Assembly (NCBI RefSeq): GCF_006438725.1
Contig: NZ_RCZD01000001.1
Coordinates: forward strand, 1-64,000
From: Ewingella americana
GTDB taxonomy: Bacteria > Pseudomonadota > Gammaproteobacteria > Enterobacterales > Enterobacteriaceae
Length of the DNA: 64,000 nucleotides
Direction of reading: 5' to 3'
The notes under the pieces were generated by a model. It did no database searches. It was given only the letters and a program-made list of their open reading frames with translations, and was not told the origin of the DNA. This document shows, piece after piece, positions 35,559-44,980 of this stretch (position 1 is the first letter of the stretch; the number at the start of each line of letters is the position of its first letter). A program made the translations under genes and the position numbers.

Positions 35559-36974
35559 TTAACGCGGCTTCTTGGTCGCAAAGCCCTTGTTCAGATTACG
35601 CCAGTAAACGAACCAGGTGATCACAGCACAAACCACGTAGAACACCAGGAACACTTTCATCGCACCCGCCGGTGAGCCGGTCAACGCCAGTGAGGTGCCG
35701 AACGCTTTCGGAATGAAGAAGCCGCCGATAGCACCGATGGATGAGATAAAACCCAGTGCCGCTGCGGTATCCGTCACGGCTTCACGCTGTGCTGATTCCG
35801 CGGTATCGCCACGGGCCAGCGCCGAATCGGTGGTCAGTTTGCGGAAGATCACCGCGATCATCTGGTAAGTCGACCCACTTCCCAGACCCGCAGTCAGGAA
35901 CAGCACCATAAACACACCAAAGAAGGCCACGAAATTGCCGCCCACGCCGCCGTGTGGCAGGGTCAGGAACAGCGCCGCCGCCGCCATGGCCATCACCACG
36001 AAGTTCCAGAATGTCACCCGCACGCCACCTAAACGGTCAGACAGCATGCCGCCGAAAGAGCGCGCCAGCGCACCAAAGAACGGGCCAAAGAAGGCGTAAT
36101 GCATGATGTTGACTTCCGGGAACTGGGTTTTGGTCAGCATAGCGAAACCGGCAGAGAAGCCGATGAACGAGCCGAACGCCGCCAGATACAACACGCACAT
36201 GATCCACAGGTGACCGCGTTTCAGAACCGGCAGTTGCTGACGGATTGACGCTTTCGATGACGCCAGATCGTTCATTCCAAACCAGGCAGCCACGGTGCAA
36301 ATCAGCAGGAAAGGCACCCAGATCCATGCGGCATTTTGCAACCACATGCTGCTGCCGTCGGCCAGGGTTTGCGGGTCGCTGAACGCGCTGAAAATCCCAA
36401 CAGAGATCGCCAGCGGTGCCAGTAACTGCATCACGCTCACGCCCATATTACCCAGACCGCCATTAATACCCAGCGCACCGCCCTGTTTGGCTTTCGGATA
36501 GAAGAAGCTGATGTTGGCCATGCTTGACGCAAAGTTCGCCCCACCAAAACCACACAGCAGGGAGATGATCAAGAAGGTGTTGTAGGACGTCGACGTATCC
36601 TGCACCGCAAAGCCCAGCCAGGCGCAAGGAAGGATCAGGAACACGGTGCTGATCGCCGTCCAGCGGCGGCCACCAAACAACGGGATCATAAACGAGTAAG
36701 GTACGCGTAGAATGGCACCCGACACCGACGGGATCGCCGTCAACATAAACAACTGATCGGTCGTGAAGTTAAAACCGACTTTATTGAGGTTGACGGAAAC
36801 CAGGCTAAACAGCATCCAGACGCAGAAGCCGAGCAGCAGGGAAGGAACGGAGATCCACAAATTACGGCTGGCAACGTGGTGACCGCTTTCGGCCCAGAAT
36901 ACCGGGTCTTCCGGTCTCCAGTCCTGTAACAGCCGCGACTGTTTTTCAGCCGGTGTGGAAGCATTGTGCGACAT
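35559..36974 (-). CDS. narK: Nitrate/nitrite antiporter
   Basis: A 471-residue NarK2-type major facilitator with 12 spans that imports nitrate in exchange for nitrite. Near-identical stretches to E. coli NarK include EDPVFWAESGHHVASRNLWISVP, VPYSFMIPLFGGRRWT with the substrate Arg, the nitrate-signature glycines in ISLLCGFGGANFASSMANI and LTAGLGSGSTYQMI. ATG 36974 is set by GAGG 8 bases upstream; the frame continues upstream to 37019 without a ribosome site. An FNR box is at 37046-37059. It diverges from narX. Confidence 0.97.
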   Translation of the reverse strand: MSHNASTPAEKQSRLLQDWRPEDPVFWAESGHHVASRNLWISVPSLLLGFCVWMLFSLVSVNLNKVGFNFTTDQLFMLTAIPSVSGAILRVPYSFMIPLFGGRRWTAISTVFLILPCAWLGFAVQDTSTSYNTFLIISLLCGFGGANFASSMANISFFYPKAKQGGALGINGGLGNMGVSVMQLLAPLAISVGIFSAFSDPQTLADGSSMWLQNAAWIWVPFLLICTVAAWFGMNDLASSKASIRQQLPVLKRGHLWIMCVLYLAAFGSFIGFSAGFAMLTKTQFPEVNIMHYAFFGPFFGALARSFGGMLSDRLGGVRVTFWNFVVMAMAAAALFLTLPHGGVGGNFVAFFGVFMVLFLTAGLGSGSTYQMIAVIFRKLTTDSALARGDTAESAQREAVTDTAAALGFISSIGAIGGFFIPKAFGTSLALTGSPAGAMKVFLVFYVVCAVITWFVYWRNLNKGFATKKPR

Positions 36975-37307
36975 TGAAACCTCAGTATGCAGAACATTGT
37001 TGTTATTAATGCTGTACACACTAGGTAGGGGCCCGCTGCCTGATGTTGATGCAAATCAACCCGATGACCGGTATGTTTTGGGTGGAAAAACCGCACATGC
37101 CCTTTGTGAGTAGCCAGCACTCTGGCAATAAATAGCTATAATTCATCACGTTGGTCTCTGTTTATGGGGGCGTCATCCAATACAACCACTGAGACGGAAA
37201 TTAGTGAGTACTCCGATAGGGGTATAGGTGATCGAGGCAGGATAATAAAAAATATGCCCACACAATTAGGATGCTTTATCACAACGTGGACCCACAGGAA
37301 CTCATTC
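36975..37307. promoter_or_regulatory. Divergent narK-narX control region with FNR box
   Basis: TTGATGCAAATCAA (37046-37059) is a perfect FNR half-site pair. Centred at -41.5 it predicts a narK start near 37011, 37 bases before the ATG. AGGGGTA at 37217-37223 (TACCCCT on the minus strand) matches the NarL heptamer. No separate promoter for narX was fixed, though it should lie in the right half of this region. Confidence 0.75.
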
Positions 37308-39155
37308 ATGATTAATCGCGCCCTCGCCCCGCTCTCGCTGGTCAGCCAGATTGCATTATTGATGCTGCTGTTGGGCCTGTTAGGCATTGGCAGTATGAGC
37401 GTGGCCGCGTGGATGGCGCAAAGTATCCAGGGCAATGCCCACGCCATTAATAAGGCCGGATCACTGCGCATGCAGAGCTATCGCTTACTGGCGTCAGTGC
37501 CTCTGACCAAAGAGAGCAATGGGTATTTGCGCCAGATGGAGCAGGACCAGGACAGCACTGACTTACTTCGTGCTGTGCAAAGCGAACATCTGCAATCGGA
37601 GTTTGAGGCTCTGCGCCATTATTGGACAACCACCCTGAAAAGCCAGATTCAGCAGGCGCAGCGTCCGGCTCAGGTGGCGTCTAACGTGGCGGTGTATGTC
37701 AGTCAACTCGACAAACTGGTGGCCGCGCTGGAGCATAAAACCGAATACCACCTGACGCTAATCTCCATGGTGCAGCGCGGTTTGCTGGCCATCACCCTGC
37801 TGCTGCTGGCGCTGACTATTTGGTTTCTGCGCCGCCGTTTGCTGGAACCCTGGCAGCGCCTGCTGGCGCAGGCCAATGCGGTCACCGCCGGGGATTTCAG
37901 CCAGCGCTACCAACTGATGCGCGTGTCATCGGCAGACGCGACCCGCGCACCGCGCCCGCACAACGAAATGGACATTCTCGGCCAGTCGCTTAACAGCATG
38001 TCGCTGGCGATGGAACGCCTGGTCGACAGCCTGGCCGAGTTGGTCGCCAATAAAACCGCCGATCTGCAACATAAGAATCAGGTGCTGGATTTCCTCTATC
38101 GCGTCAGCCGCCAGTTGCATACCACCGCGCCACTGGAACAGCGTCTGGTGCCGGTACTGGAAGAGTTACAAACCCTGACGCCGTTACAATCGGTCCAACT
38201 GCGTTTATACGAAAATAACAGCGCCGAACTGTTTAATGACATTGGCAGCCCGCAACAGGCGCAGACAACGCATAACGCCGCCGATACACAGGGCAATCAC
38301 CATCTGCTACGCGAAAATATCGCCCTGGATCAAGATAATCTGCACCAGCCATTAAGCTGGAGCCTGCGCGATGACCGGGAAAATTACGGTGTCCTGCTGG
38401 CACAGCTGCCGCAGGATTGCCAGCTTAACGACGACCAGCAGCAGTTGATCACCACCCTGCTCGACCAACTGACCAGTTCATTGATGTTGGCACGACAGTC
38501 TGAGCATCAGCAACAATTGATGCTGATGGATGAGCGCTCGGCCATCGCCCGCGAGCTGCACGATTCGCTGGCCCAGTCGCTCTCTTGCATGAAGATCCAG
38601 ATTGCCTGTCTGCAAATGCAGGGCGGCGAACGGAGCGAAGAAAACCGCCAACTGATTCAACAAATACGCGATGAACTGAACACGGCCTACCGCCAACTGC
38701 GCGAACTGCTGACCACTTTCCGCCTGAAGATGCATACACCGGGGCTACGCGCGGCGATGCAACATGCGGTAGACGAGTTCTCGGCACGAATGGGGTTTGA
38801 TATTGCCTTTAATTACCAGTTGCCGCCGCGTTCGGTGCCCGCTAATCAGGCGATTCACCTGCTACACATCGCCCGGGAGGCGCTTAATAACGCCTTTAAA
38901 CATGCCCATGCCACCGACGTTTCTTTGACGCTGACCTGCGACGAGGGGCAGATTCTCATGCAGGTGGCCGACAACGGACAGGGATTACCCGAGAACGTTG
39001 AACGACAAAATCACTATGGCCTGATCATCATGCAAGATCGCGCCAAAAGTTTGCACGGCGAATGCAGGGTTGCCCGCAGAGCCCACGGGGGTACTGAAGT
39101 CACCGTTCGCTTTCGCCCCGACGCATTGCCCATTAATCCCCAGGAGCAAGTATGA
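37308..39155 (+). CDS. narX: Nitrate/nitrite sensor histidine kinase
   Basis: A 615-residue sensor. First span at residues about 8-35, then the periplasmic nitrate-binding P-box [17 protein letters not shown], a second span near 160-180, a HAMP linker, a central GAF-like part, the HisKA_3 box [16 protein letters not shown] with the phosphorylated His, and the HATPase box ([21 protein letters not shown]). The central module lacks the Cys cluster of E. coli NarX. ATG 37308 has CAGGA 9 bases upstream and matches the family's N-terminus; an open frame reaches back to 37164. It overlaps narL by 4 bases. Confidence 0.94.
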   Translation: MINRALAPLSLVSQIALLMLLLGLLGIGSMSVAAWMAQSIQGNAHAINKAGSLRMQSYRLLASVPLTKESNGYLRQMEQDQDSTDLLRAVQSEHLQSEFEALRHYWTTTLKSQIQQAQRPAQVASNVAVYVSQLDKLVAALEHKTEYHLTLISMVQRGLLAITLLLLALTIWFLRRRLLEPWQRLLAQANAVTAGDFSQRYQLMRVSSADATRAPRPHNEMDILGQSLNSMSLAMERLVDSLAELVANKTADLQHKNQVLDFLYRVSRQLHTTAPLEQRLVPVLEELQTLTPLQSVQLRLYENNSAELFNDIGSPQQAQTTHNAADTQGNHHLLRENIALDQDNLHQPLSWSLRDDRENYGVLLAQLPQDCQLNDDQQQLITTLLDQLTSSLMLARQSEHQQQLMLMDERSAIARELHDSLAQSLSCMKIQIACLQMQGGERSEENRQLIQQIRDELNTAYRQLRELLTTFRLKMHTPGLRAAMQHAVDEFSARMGFDIAFNYQLPPRSVPANQAIHLLHIAREALNNAFKHAHATDVSLTLTCDEGQILMQVADNGQGLPENVERQNHYGLIIMQDRAKSLHGECRVARRAHGGTEVTVRFRPDALPINPQEQV

Positions 39156-39802
39156 ATGACGTGACCCCTTCTACCATTTTACTGATCGACGATCACCCGA
39201 TGTTGCGTAACGGGGTTAAGCAGCTTATCGCGCTGGACACCACCTTGCAGGTGGTCGGCGAAGCGAGTAACGGGGAGCAAGGCGTGGAGATGGCAAAAGA
39301 GCTGGACCCGGACTTGATCCTGCTGGATCTCAACATGCCCGGCATGAACGGTCTGGATACACTGGATAAAATGCGCCAGACCTCGCTGTCCGGCCGCATC
39401 GTGGTCTTTAGCGTGTCCAATCATGAAGATGATGTGGTCACGGCGCTCAAACGCGGCGCGGATGGCTATCTGTTGAAAGATATGGAACCGGAAGATTTAC
39501 TGGCTGCGCTGCACAACGCCGCAGGGGGGAAAATGGTGTTAAGCGAAGCGCTGACGCCGGTGCTGGCCGCCAGCCTGCGCGAAAGCCGACCGAGCGGTGA
39601 CCGCGACATTCAGTCCCTCACGCCACGCGAGCGCGATATCATCAAGCTGATTGCCGAAGGCTTACCGAATAAGGTCATCGCCCGCCGTCTTAACATCACC
39701 GAAAGCACCGTCAAAGTGCACGTGAAACATCTGCTGAAAAAGATGAAGCTCAAATCTCGCGTCGAAGCGGCCGTATGGGTGTTACAAAGCAATGTGATCT
39801 AG
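39152..39802 (+). CDS. narL: Nitrate/nitrite response regulator
   Basis: A 216-residue NarL: receiver domain with the acidic pair in LLIDDHP, the phosphorylated Asp in [13 protein letters not shown], a Ser/Lys switch (VFSVSN, GYLLKDM), then a LuxR-type DNA-binding domain ([43 protein letters not shown]). It activates narG and narK and represses alternative respiratory genes in nitrate. Repeat C begins at its stop codon. Confidence 0.97.
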   Translation: MNDVTPSTILLIDDHPMLRNGVKQLIALDTTLQVVGEASNGEQGVEMAKELDPDLILLDLNMPGMNGLDTLDKMRQTSLSGRIVVFSVSNHEDDVVTALKRGADGYLLKDMEPEDLLAALHNAAGGKMVLSEALTPVLAASLRESRPSGDRDIQSLTPRERDIIKLIAEGLPNKVIARRLNITESTVKVHVKHLLKKMKLKSRVEAAVWVLQSNVI

Positions 39803-40477
39803 GGCGGGCGTCGGCCCGTAAACGCTTTTAAATTCAAGCTCAAAACCTTGGGTTGCTACCCAAACCTGCTTTTAAATCTTTAAATTCAAAACCGTGGGCT
39901 CGCCGCCCACACGGGCCCAAAGGAGGTTTAAACGAACCTCCTTTGGAATCCTGCGTTTTTTAACTGCGCGCTATCGCTGAATCGGGATGGCCGTGTTCCA
40001 GTTATCTCCGTGATAGCCGCAAAATGTCGCCGCTTAGGCGGTGCCTTCGCCGCGGGTTCGAGCCTCAGCGCCATTTTTGAATGCGGCCCACACTTTTTTA
40101 AAACATAAAAGCAGATCGGGTTTTGTTTTTAGTCTTCCATCTTTTGATTTACATAGCCGCTAAGGCGCAGTCAAAAATGGCACCGGATGAGGGGTTCGAG
40201 ACCTGAGGCTCGAACCCGAAATACGGGGACGGCGCAGCCGTGACATTTTGCGCCGTGAACGGAAGTGGCTGAAACACGTGCCCTGCCAGCGGCGAAGCTG
40301 TCGGTGTTTCATGAAAAAGCGCGGAGTCCAGAGGCCCGCGCGACTGCGGGTCTCTGGTCGGTGTGGGCCGACGCCCACGACCTTGATTTTGAATTTGAAT
40401 TTAAAGATTTAAAGATTTAAAAGCAGGTTTGGGCCGCAGCCCAAGGGTTTAGCGGGCGCGGGCAGCAGGCCCACAGC
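39803..40477. repeat. Dispersed intergenic repeat, copy C (plus arm and minus arm)
   Basis: It fills the whole space between convergent narL and ychO. The plus arm (39803 to about 40115) has a GTGGGC/GCCCAC hairpin, a perfect 12-bp stem with loop TAAACG at 39917-39946 and a variant core GGCCGTGTTCCAGT at 39989-40002. The minus arm (about 40150-40477) has a 12-bp stem at 40328-40357 and a core variant CTGAAACACGTGCC. Each arm starts right after the stop codon of its neighbour and reads in that gene's direction. Confidence 0.88.
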
Positions 40478-41980
40478 TTAAAAATTAAGCCCCTGATCTT
40501 GCATACCCGCACTGAGCGGCGGCGCCGCAACATCAAGCGTTATCCAATTTGAGGTGACGTGCTGTGATTTGCTGTCCACCACCGTGACTGACAACCGGTA
40601 GCTGTTACTGGCTCCCGGTGAGCTGTCCCACGGCGGGATGATCACACTCCAGCCGTCGGTATCGCGGTTATTGTGCGGCGGTGTCAGGCTCAGCGCCTGC
40701 GTGTCGCCCTGCCAGCTTAAGGCAGTCAGGCTGTTAAACGCCCTGACCTGTAATTTCAAGGCTAACGTTTCGCCGGGCTGTAACGTCCACGGCGGCGTGG
40801 CGAGGAATACCGAGAGGGTTTTACGCTGTTTGAACTCCATCACCGGCATTGAATTACGCTCGACGATGTCCATGCGGCTGCCGCGCAGTGAATGCGCGTC
40901 TGCGACATAATCGGAAGAGAGTTGCTGTGCCAGCGGCACGCCCAAACGATAATTGAGCGACAGCTGCACGGTGTCCTGATTATCCCCATCCTGCCCGGCC
41001 TGATGAGCGGCTTTGACCGTCACCAGCGGCACCGGCGTGTAGTTGACGCCAAACGTCATGGCCGACGGATTGATCTGCCGCGTACCGTTGCCGAGTAAAT
41101 CGACCTGGTTGCCAAAATACTGTTCATAACTCAGGGAAGCACCAATCTGACGATAGAAAGGCAAATAGCCTTTGGTGGTGATGTCGTAACCCCGCGCCTG
41201 CCGCCGCAGCTGAGCTGACGTGCTGTTGTCTGGTGTATAAGAAGAAAATGGATGGTAGTAGTTGGTAGAAAAATGCAGGTAATCAGTCCAGGCTTCAACT
41301 CCCAAACTGCCGCGCGTCAACTGATGCTCAAAATCGTTATCGACAAAAGCGTTGTAGCCCAGCATCCATGGACCTTCGTTCCAGCGCTGGCCTAAGCCGA
41401 AATTCCCCACCGTGGCATCGGTGGCGCTGGTGACACCAACCTGACTGTAGGTCAGCAGATTTTTACCGTTATACAAAGGGCTGAATAGCTGCCCAGAGCT
41501 GCCATCCAGATTTCGCCCACTGACATCCAGCGACATACTGGCAGTACCCAGCGGCGACAATAAGCTACTGGTCTCTTTTTGCACCAGTTTTGCCGCCTGG
41601 GTCAGCGCCAGCGTTTCGGCTTGCTCCCGCAGCGGGTCTTCGCTGTCGCTGGAGGTGCTTTGCTCACCGAACTGTTTGAGCGTGGTGGCAATTTTGGTTG
41701 CGGCGGTACTGGCTGAGGTGGAGGGCTTGTAATAAGCACTGCCGAGGCTGGGTATTTGGTTCGGGTCAGCGACGGGTGCGCGGGTATTGAACAGCGAATT
41801 AGGGTCGCCTGCCGGGGCAGAAAGATCGACCTCTGGGGAAAATAGCGGATAGGTATCACCCGTCAGCGCATGAGCGCTGGCAGCATAAAACGCCGAACCT
41901 ATTAACACACACAGGGGTAAGCGCAGCGTAGGGGGAATTCGCTTTATTAAACCGGGAATAAAATCCGTGACGTCCGTCAT
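40478..41980 (-). CDS. ychO: Inverse autotransporter (intimin/invasin-like beta-barrel) YchO
   Basis: About 500 residues: signal region (IKRIPPTLRLPLCVLIGSAFYAASAHA), a low-complexity linker, the inverse-autotransporter beta-barrel (SLDVSGRNLDGSSGQLFSPLYN, GQRWNEGPWMLGYNAFVDNDFEHQLTRGSLGVEAWTDYL), and a single C-terminal Ig-like domain. KQRKTLSVFLATPPWTLQPGETLALKLQVR is near-identical to E. coli YchO, and the place next to narL is the same. Its short C-terminus suggests a role in adhesion or biofilm rather than invasion. The start at 41980 is preferred for the signal peptide; the frame is open to a GTG at 42100. Confidence 0.87.
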   Translation of the reverse strand: MTDVTDFIPGLIKRIPPTLRLPLCVLIGSAFYAASAHALTGDTYPLFSPEVDLSAPAGDPNSLFNTRAPVADPNQIPSLGSAYYKPSTSASTAATKIATTLKQFGEQSTSSDSEDPLREQAETLALTQAAKLVQKETSSLLSPLGTASMSLDVSGRNLDGSSGQLFSPLYNGKNLLTYSQVGVTSATDATVGNFGLGQRWNEGPWMLGYNAFVDNDFEHQLTRGSLGVEAWTDYLHFSTNYYHPFSSYTPDNSTSAQLRRQARGYDITTKGYLPFYRQIGASLSYEQYFGNQVDLLGNGTRQINPSAMTFGVNYTPVPLVTVKAAHQAGQDGDNQDTVQLSLNYRLGVPLAQQLSSDYVADAHSLRGSRMDIVERNSMPVMEFKQRKTLSVFLATPPWTLQPGETLALKLQVRAFNSLTALSWQGDTQALSLTPPHNNRDTDGWSVIIPPWDSSPGASNSYRLSVTVVDSKSQHVTSNWITLDVAAPPLSAGMQDQGLNF

Positions 41981-42449
41981 ATCCTGCACAAATAATGAGT
42001 GAGTTTCGATCTTACCGCACGGTTGACAGATTTCAACCCTGAATGCCGCTTTATCTCCCCAGTACCTTGTTTTTGGTAGATTCTGGCCGGTAATGACCAC
42101 CCGGCGTCGCTCAAGTTAAACCTGATATTGCCCCCTGCCTGCTTTAACAATTTGTGTGGTTTTCATGCCAGATGAAGTAAGTGTCTGCGCGGCTTGACTA
42201 ATACATCCACCCAAACGCACACATTTCATAACATTTTTAACATATAACCACATTCTCTTTACAAGGGCTTTTCATCTATCCTAATGACGTATGTTTGATG
42301 TGGCTACGCCACCCGAATGCAAATTTTTATTTGCAGTGCGTGACTATCATCACAGTTCAATGACGTTATCAGCACGACGTCTCCCACTCGCCAAACAGCA
42401 CAGACTGGTTGGTGAGAAGTGCGCATTCTATAAAAACAAGGGAACATAG
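41981..42449. promoter_or_regulatory. Divergent region between ychO and the gluconate dehydrogenase operon
   Basis: About 470 bp without a gene, AT-rich in the middle. Two inverted repeats are visible: GTGGC-TA-CGCCAC-like at about 42299-42312 and TGCAAAT-TTTT-ATTTGCA at 42318-42335. Either could be a regulator site for the operon at 42450. No clear promoter hexamers were fixed. Confidence 0.35.
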
Positions 42450-43199
42450 ATGAGCAAAAAAACCTTGCCCGGCGTCACGCGTCGGCAAATCCTGACGTTC
42501 ACCGCCGCCTCTGCGGTGCTTGGCGCCGCCAAAGCCGCCAATGCCGTTACGCTCAAAGGTACGCCCGTGTGGAGCCCCTTTGACGCCAGTCCGCCCCCGC
42601 AAATCGAAACCGACGGTTGGGTGTTTTTCACCGACGCCGAAGCTTCCGCGCTGGAAGCCATTGTTGACCGCCTGATCCCGGCCGACGACCTGAGCGTCGG
42701 AGGCAAAGATGCCGGTTGCGCGGTGTTTATCGACCGCCAGCTGGCCGGCTTTTACGGCACCTACTCCCGCCTGTATATGAAAGGCCCTTTCCAGCCCGGC
42801 ACCCCGGAGCAAGGCGACCAGTCGCCGCTGGTGCCGCAACAGCGTTACCGCCTCGGGCTGGCAGGCCTTGAGCAATATACTCAGTCCCAGCATAAAAAAT
42901 CCTTCAAAGATCTGACCGGTGACCAGCAGGACGAGATCCTGAGCGGTTTGCAGGCCGGAAAAATTGCTCTGAATGGGATCGATTCCAAACTCTTCTTCGA
43001 CATCGCGCTGAAGAACACCATGGAAGGTTTCTTCGCTGACCCGATTTATGGCGGAAACCGCAACATGGTGTCCTGGAAAATGCTCGGTTTTCCGGGTGCG
43101 CGCTACGACTACCGGGAATACGTCGGCAAACATAACCAGAAATTAGATCTGGAACCGCTGAGTATCTCCGGTGGAGATGCATGGAAGATGAAAAGCTAG
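42450..43199 (+). CDS. Gluconate 2-dehydrogenase gamma (small) subunit
   Basis: A 249-residue protein with a Tat signal (GVTRRQILTFTAASAVLGAAKAANA), as expected for the small subunit that carries the folded FAD subunit across the membrane. The mature part has VFFTDAEASALEAIVDRLIPADDLSVGGKDAGCAVFIDRQLAG and LGFPGARYDYREYVGKHNQKL, typical of Gluconate_2-dh3. First gene of a three-gene operon; its end overlaps the upstream open frame of the next gene. The enzyme oxidises D-gluconate to 2-keto-D-gluconate in the periplasm. Confidence 0.93.
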   Translation: MSKKTLPGVTRRQILTFTAASAVLGAAKAANAVTLKGTPVWSPFDASPPPQIETDGWVFFTDAEASALEAIVDRLIPADDLSVGGKDAGCAVFIDRQLAGFYGTYSRLYMKGPFQPGTPEQGDQSPLVPQQRYRLGLAGLEQYTQSQHKKSFKDLTGDQQDEILSGLQAGKIALNGIDSKLFFDIALKNTMEGFFADPIYGGNRNMVSWKMLGFPGARYDYREYVGKHNQKLDLEPLSISGGDAWKMKS

Positions 43200-43216
43200 G
43201 GGCGAAGAGAAAGATT

Positions 43217-44980
43217 ATGGCAAAGAAATTACCCAAAACTGATGTGGTGGTGATTGGACTCGGCTGGGCCGGATCCATCATCGCCAATGAACTGGCCGAC
43301 GAAGGCCTGAATGTCGTGGCTATAGAGCGTGGCCCATGGCGCGATACCGCCCGTGATTTTAACGTCGCCACGGTGACTGATGAACTGCGTTACAACAGCC
43401 GTCAGGAACTGATGGTGCAGACCGCACAGAACGCCATCACCATCCGTAACAACCCGTCGCAAACCGCACTGCCGATGCGCGAATGGGGATCGTTCCACCC
43501 CGGTAACGGCACCGGCGGCGCGGGCAACCACTGGGCGGGCATCACCTTCCGCTTCCAGCCAGACGAGTTCCGCCTGAAAAGCCACCTGACCGAAAAGTAC
43601 GGCGCGAAAGCCATTCCTGAAGAGCTGGTTTTGCAGGACTGGGGCACCGACTGGGAAGAGATGGAACCGCATTACGCCTCGTTTGAGCGTCTGGCCGGGG
43701 TTTCCGGTAAAGCCAGCAACGTCAACGGCGAACATCATGAAGGCGGCAACCCTTACGAGGGTATGCGCTCGATTGAGTACCCGACCAAACCGATGGACAT
43801 GCCCTACGGTCCGACGCTGTTTGCCGAAGCCGCCCGCAACATGGGTTACAAAGCCTTCCCGGTGCCCTCCTCGCTGGTGTCCGAAGCCTATACCAACCCG
43901 CTTGGCGTCAAGATGGGGCCATGCACCTATTGTGGTTTCTGCACCAACTACGGCTGCGCCAACTACTCCAAAGCCAGCGCCATCACCACGGTTCTGCCTT
44001 CGCTTATCCGCAAGGAAAATTTCGAAGCGCGCACCAGTTGTGAAGTGATGCGCGTGGTTAAATCGCCAGACGGTAAACAGGTCACCGGCGTGGTGTATAT
44101 CGACTCGTCCGGCGACGAGTGGGAACAACCGGCCGACCTGGTGGTAGTCACCGCGTTCACCTTCGAAAACGTCCGCCTGATGCTGCTTTCTGGCATCGGT
44201 AAGCCTTACGATCCGATCAGCGGCACCGGCACCACCGGCCGTAACTATGCGTACCAGACCGCCAACAGCGTGCAGTTGTTCTTCGATGACAAGAACTTCA
44301 ACCCGTTCATCGGTGCAGGCGCGGTCGGCATGGGTATTGATGACTTCAACAACGATAATTTTGACCACACCGGTCTCGGCTTCTTCGGCGGCGGCAGTAT
44401 CCGCGTGACGCCCATCGGTGGCGCACCTATCGGTTATCGCCCGGTTCCACCGGGAACGCCGAAATGGGGGAAAGAGTGGAAGCAGGCGACGGTCAGCAAC
44501 TATCTCAGCAGCATGTCGATTGGCTGCGAAGCCAGCAGCTACACCACGCGCACCAACTATCTGTCGCTCGACCCGAACTATGAAGACCGTCTGGGCCGTC
44601 CGCTGCTGCGTGTGACGTTCGACTTCCCGCAAAACGACCTGAAAATGGCCGCCTATTGCACCGGAAAAGTCGGCGAAATCGCCAAAGCCATGAACCCGCG
44701 TCAATACGTGGAAAACCCGATGAAAGGCCACTGGAACGGCTCGCCGTATCAGTCTTCGCATATTGTCGGCGGTTTCGTGATGGGGGCAGACCCGGCCACC
44801 AGCTCAGTGAACAAATATCTGCAAGTCTGGGACATGCCTAACCTGTTTGTGGTCGGTGCTTCTGCCTTCCCGCAAAACCCGGGTTACAACCCAACCGGCA
44901 CCGTCGGCGCGCTGGCCTTTAAAGCCGCTGAAGCCATTCGCAAAAGTTACCTGAAAAAACCGGGAGAGATGATCGCATGA
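43217..44980 (+). CDS. Gluconate 2-dehydrogenase FAD (large) subunit, GMC family
   Basis: A 587-residue GMC oxidoreductase: FAD-binding GLGWAG (residues 14-19) and IERGPW, the flavin motif GTGGAGNHWAG near 98-108, a Cys cluster CTYCGFCTNYGC (Cys236, 239, 242, 247) like the iron-sulfur site of FAD glucose and fructose dehydrogenases, and the C-terminal NPGYNPTGTVGALAFKAAEAI. It has no signal of its own and travels with the Tat-borne small subunit. ATG 43217 (GAAGAGAAAG upstream) is preferred over 43181, which overlaps the preceding gene. Confidence 0.93.
   Translation: MAKKLPKTDVVVIGLGWAGSIIANELADEGLNVVAIERGPWRDTARDFNVATVTDELRYNSRQELMVQTAQNAITIRNNPSQTALPMREWGSFHPGNGTGGAGNHWAGITFRFQPDEFRLKSHLTEKYGAKAIPEELVLQDWGTDWEEMEPHYASFERLAGVSGKASNVNGEHHEGGNPYEGMRSIEYPTKPMDMPYGPTLFAEAARNMGYKAFPVPSSLVSEAYTNPLGVKMGPCTYCGFCTNYGCANYSKASAITTVLPSLIRKENFEARTSCEVMRVVKSPDGKQVTGVVYIDSSGDEWEQPADLVVVTAFTFENVRLMLLSGIGKPYDPISGTGTTGRNYAYQTANSVQLFFDDKNFNPFIGAGAVGMGIDDFNNDNFDHTGLGFFGGGSIRVTPIGGAPIGYRPVPPGTPKWGKEWKQATVSNYLSSMSIGCEASSYTTRTNYLSLDPNYEDRLGRPLLRVTFDFPQNDLKMAAYCTGKVGEIAKAMNPRQYVENPMKGHWNGSPYQSSHIVGGFVMGADPATSSVNKYLQVWDMPNLFVVGASAFPQNPGYNPTGTVGALAFKAAEAIRKSYLKKPGEMIA

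Noticed and set aside
43229..44761. Long minus-strand open frame (510 codons) opposite the gluconate dehydrogenase large subunit
   Set aside because: It is an antisense shadow of a GC-rich gene with strong homology on the plus strand; its translation is rich in His and Arg and matches no family.
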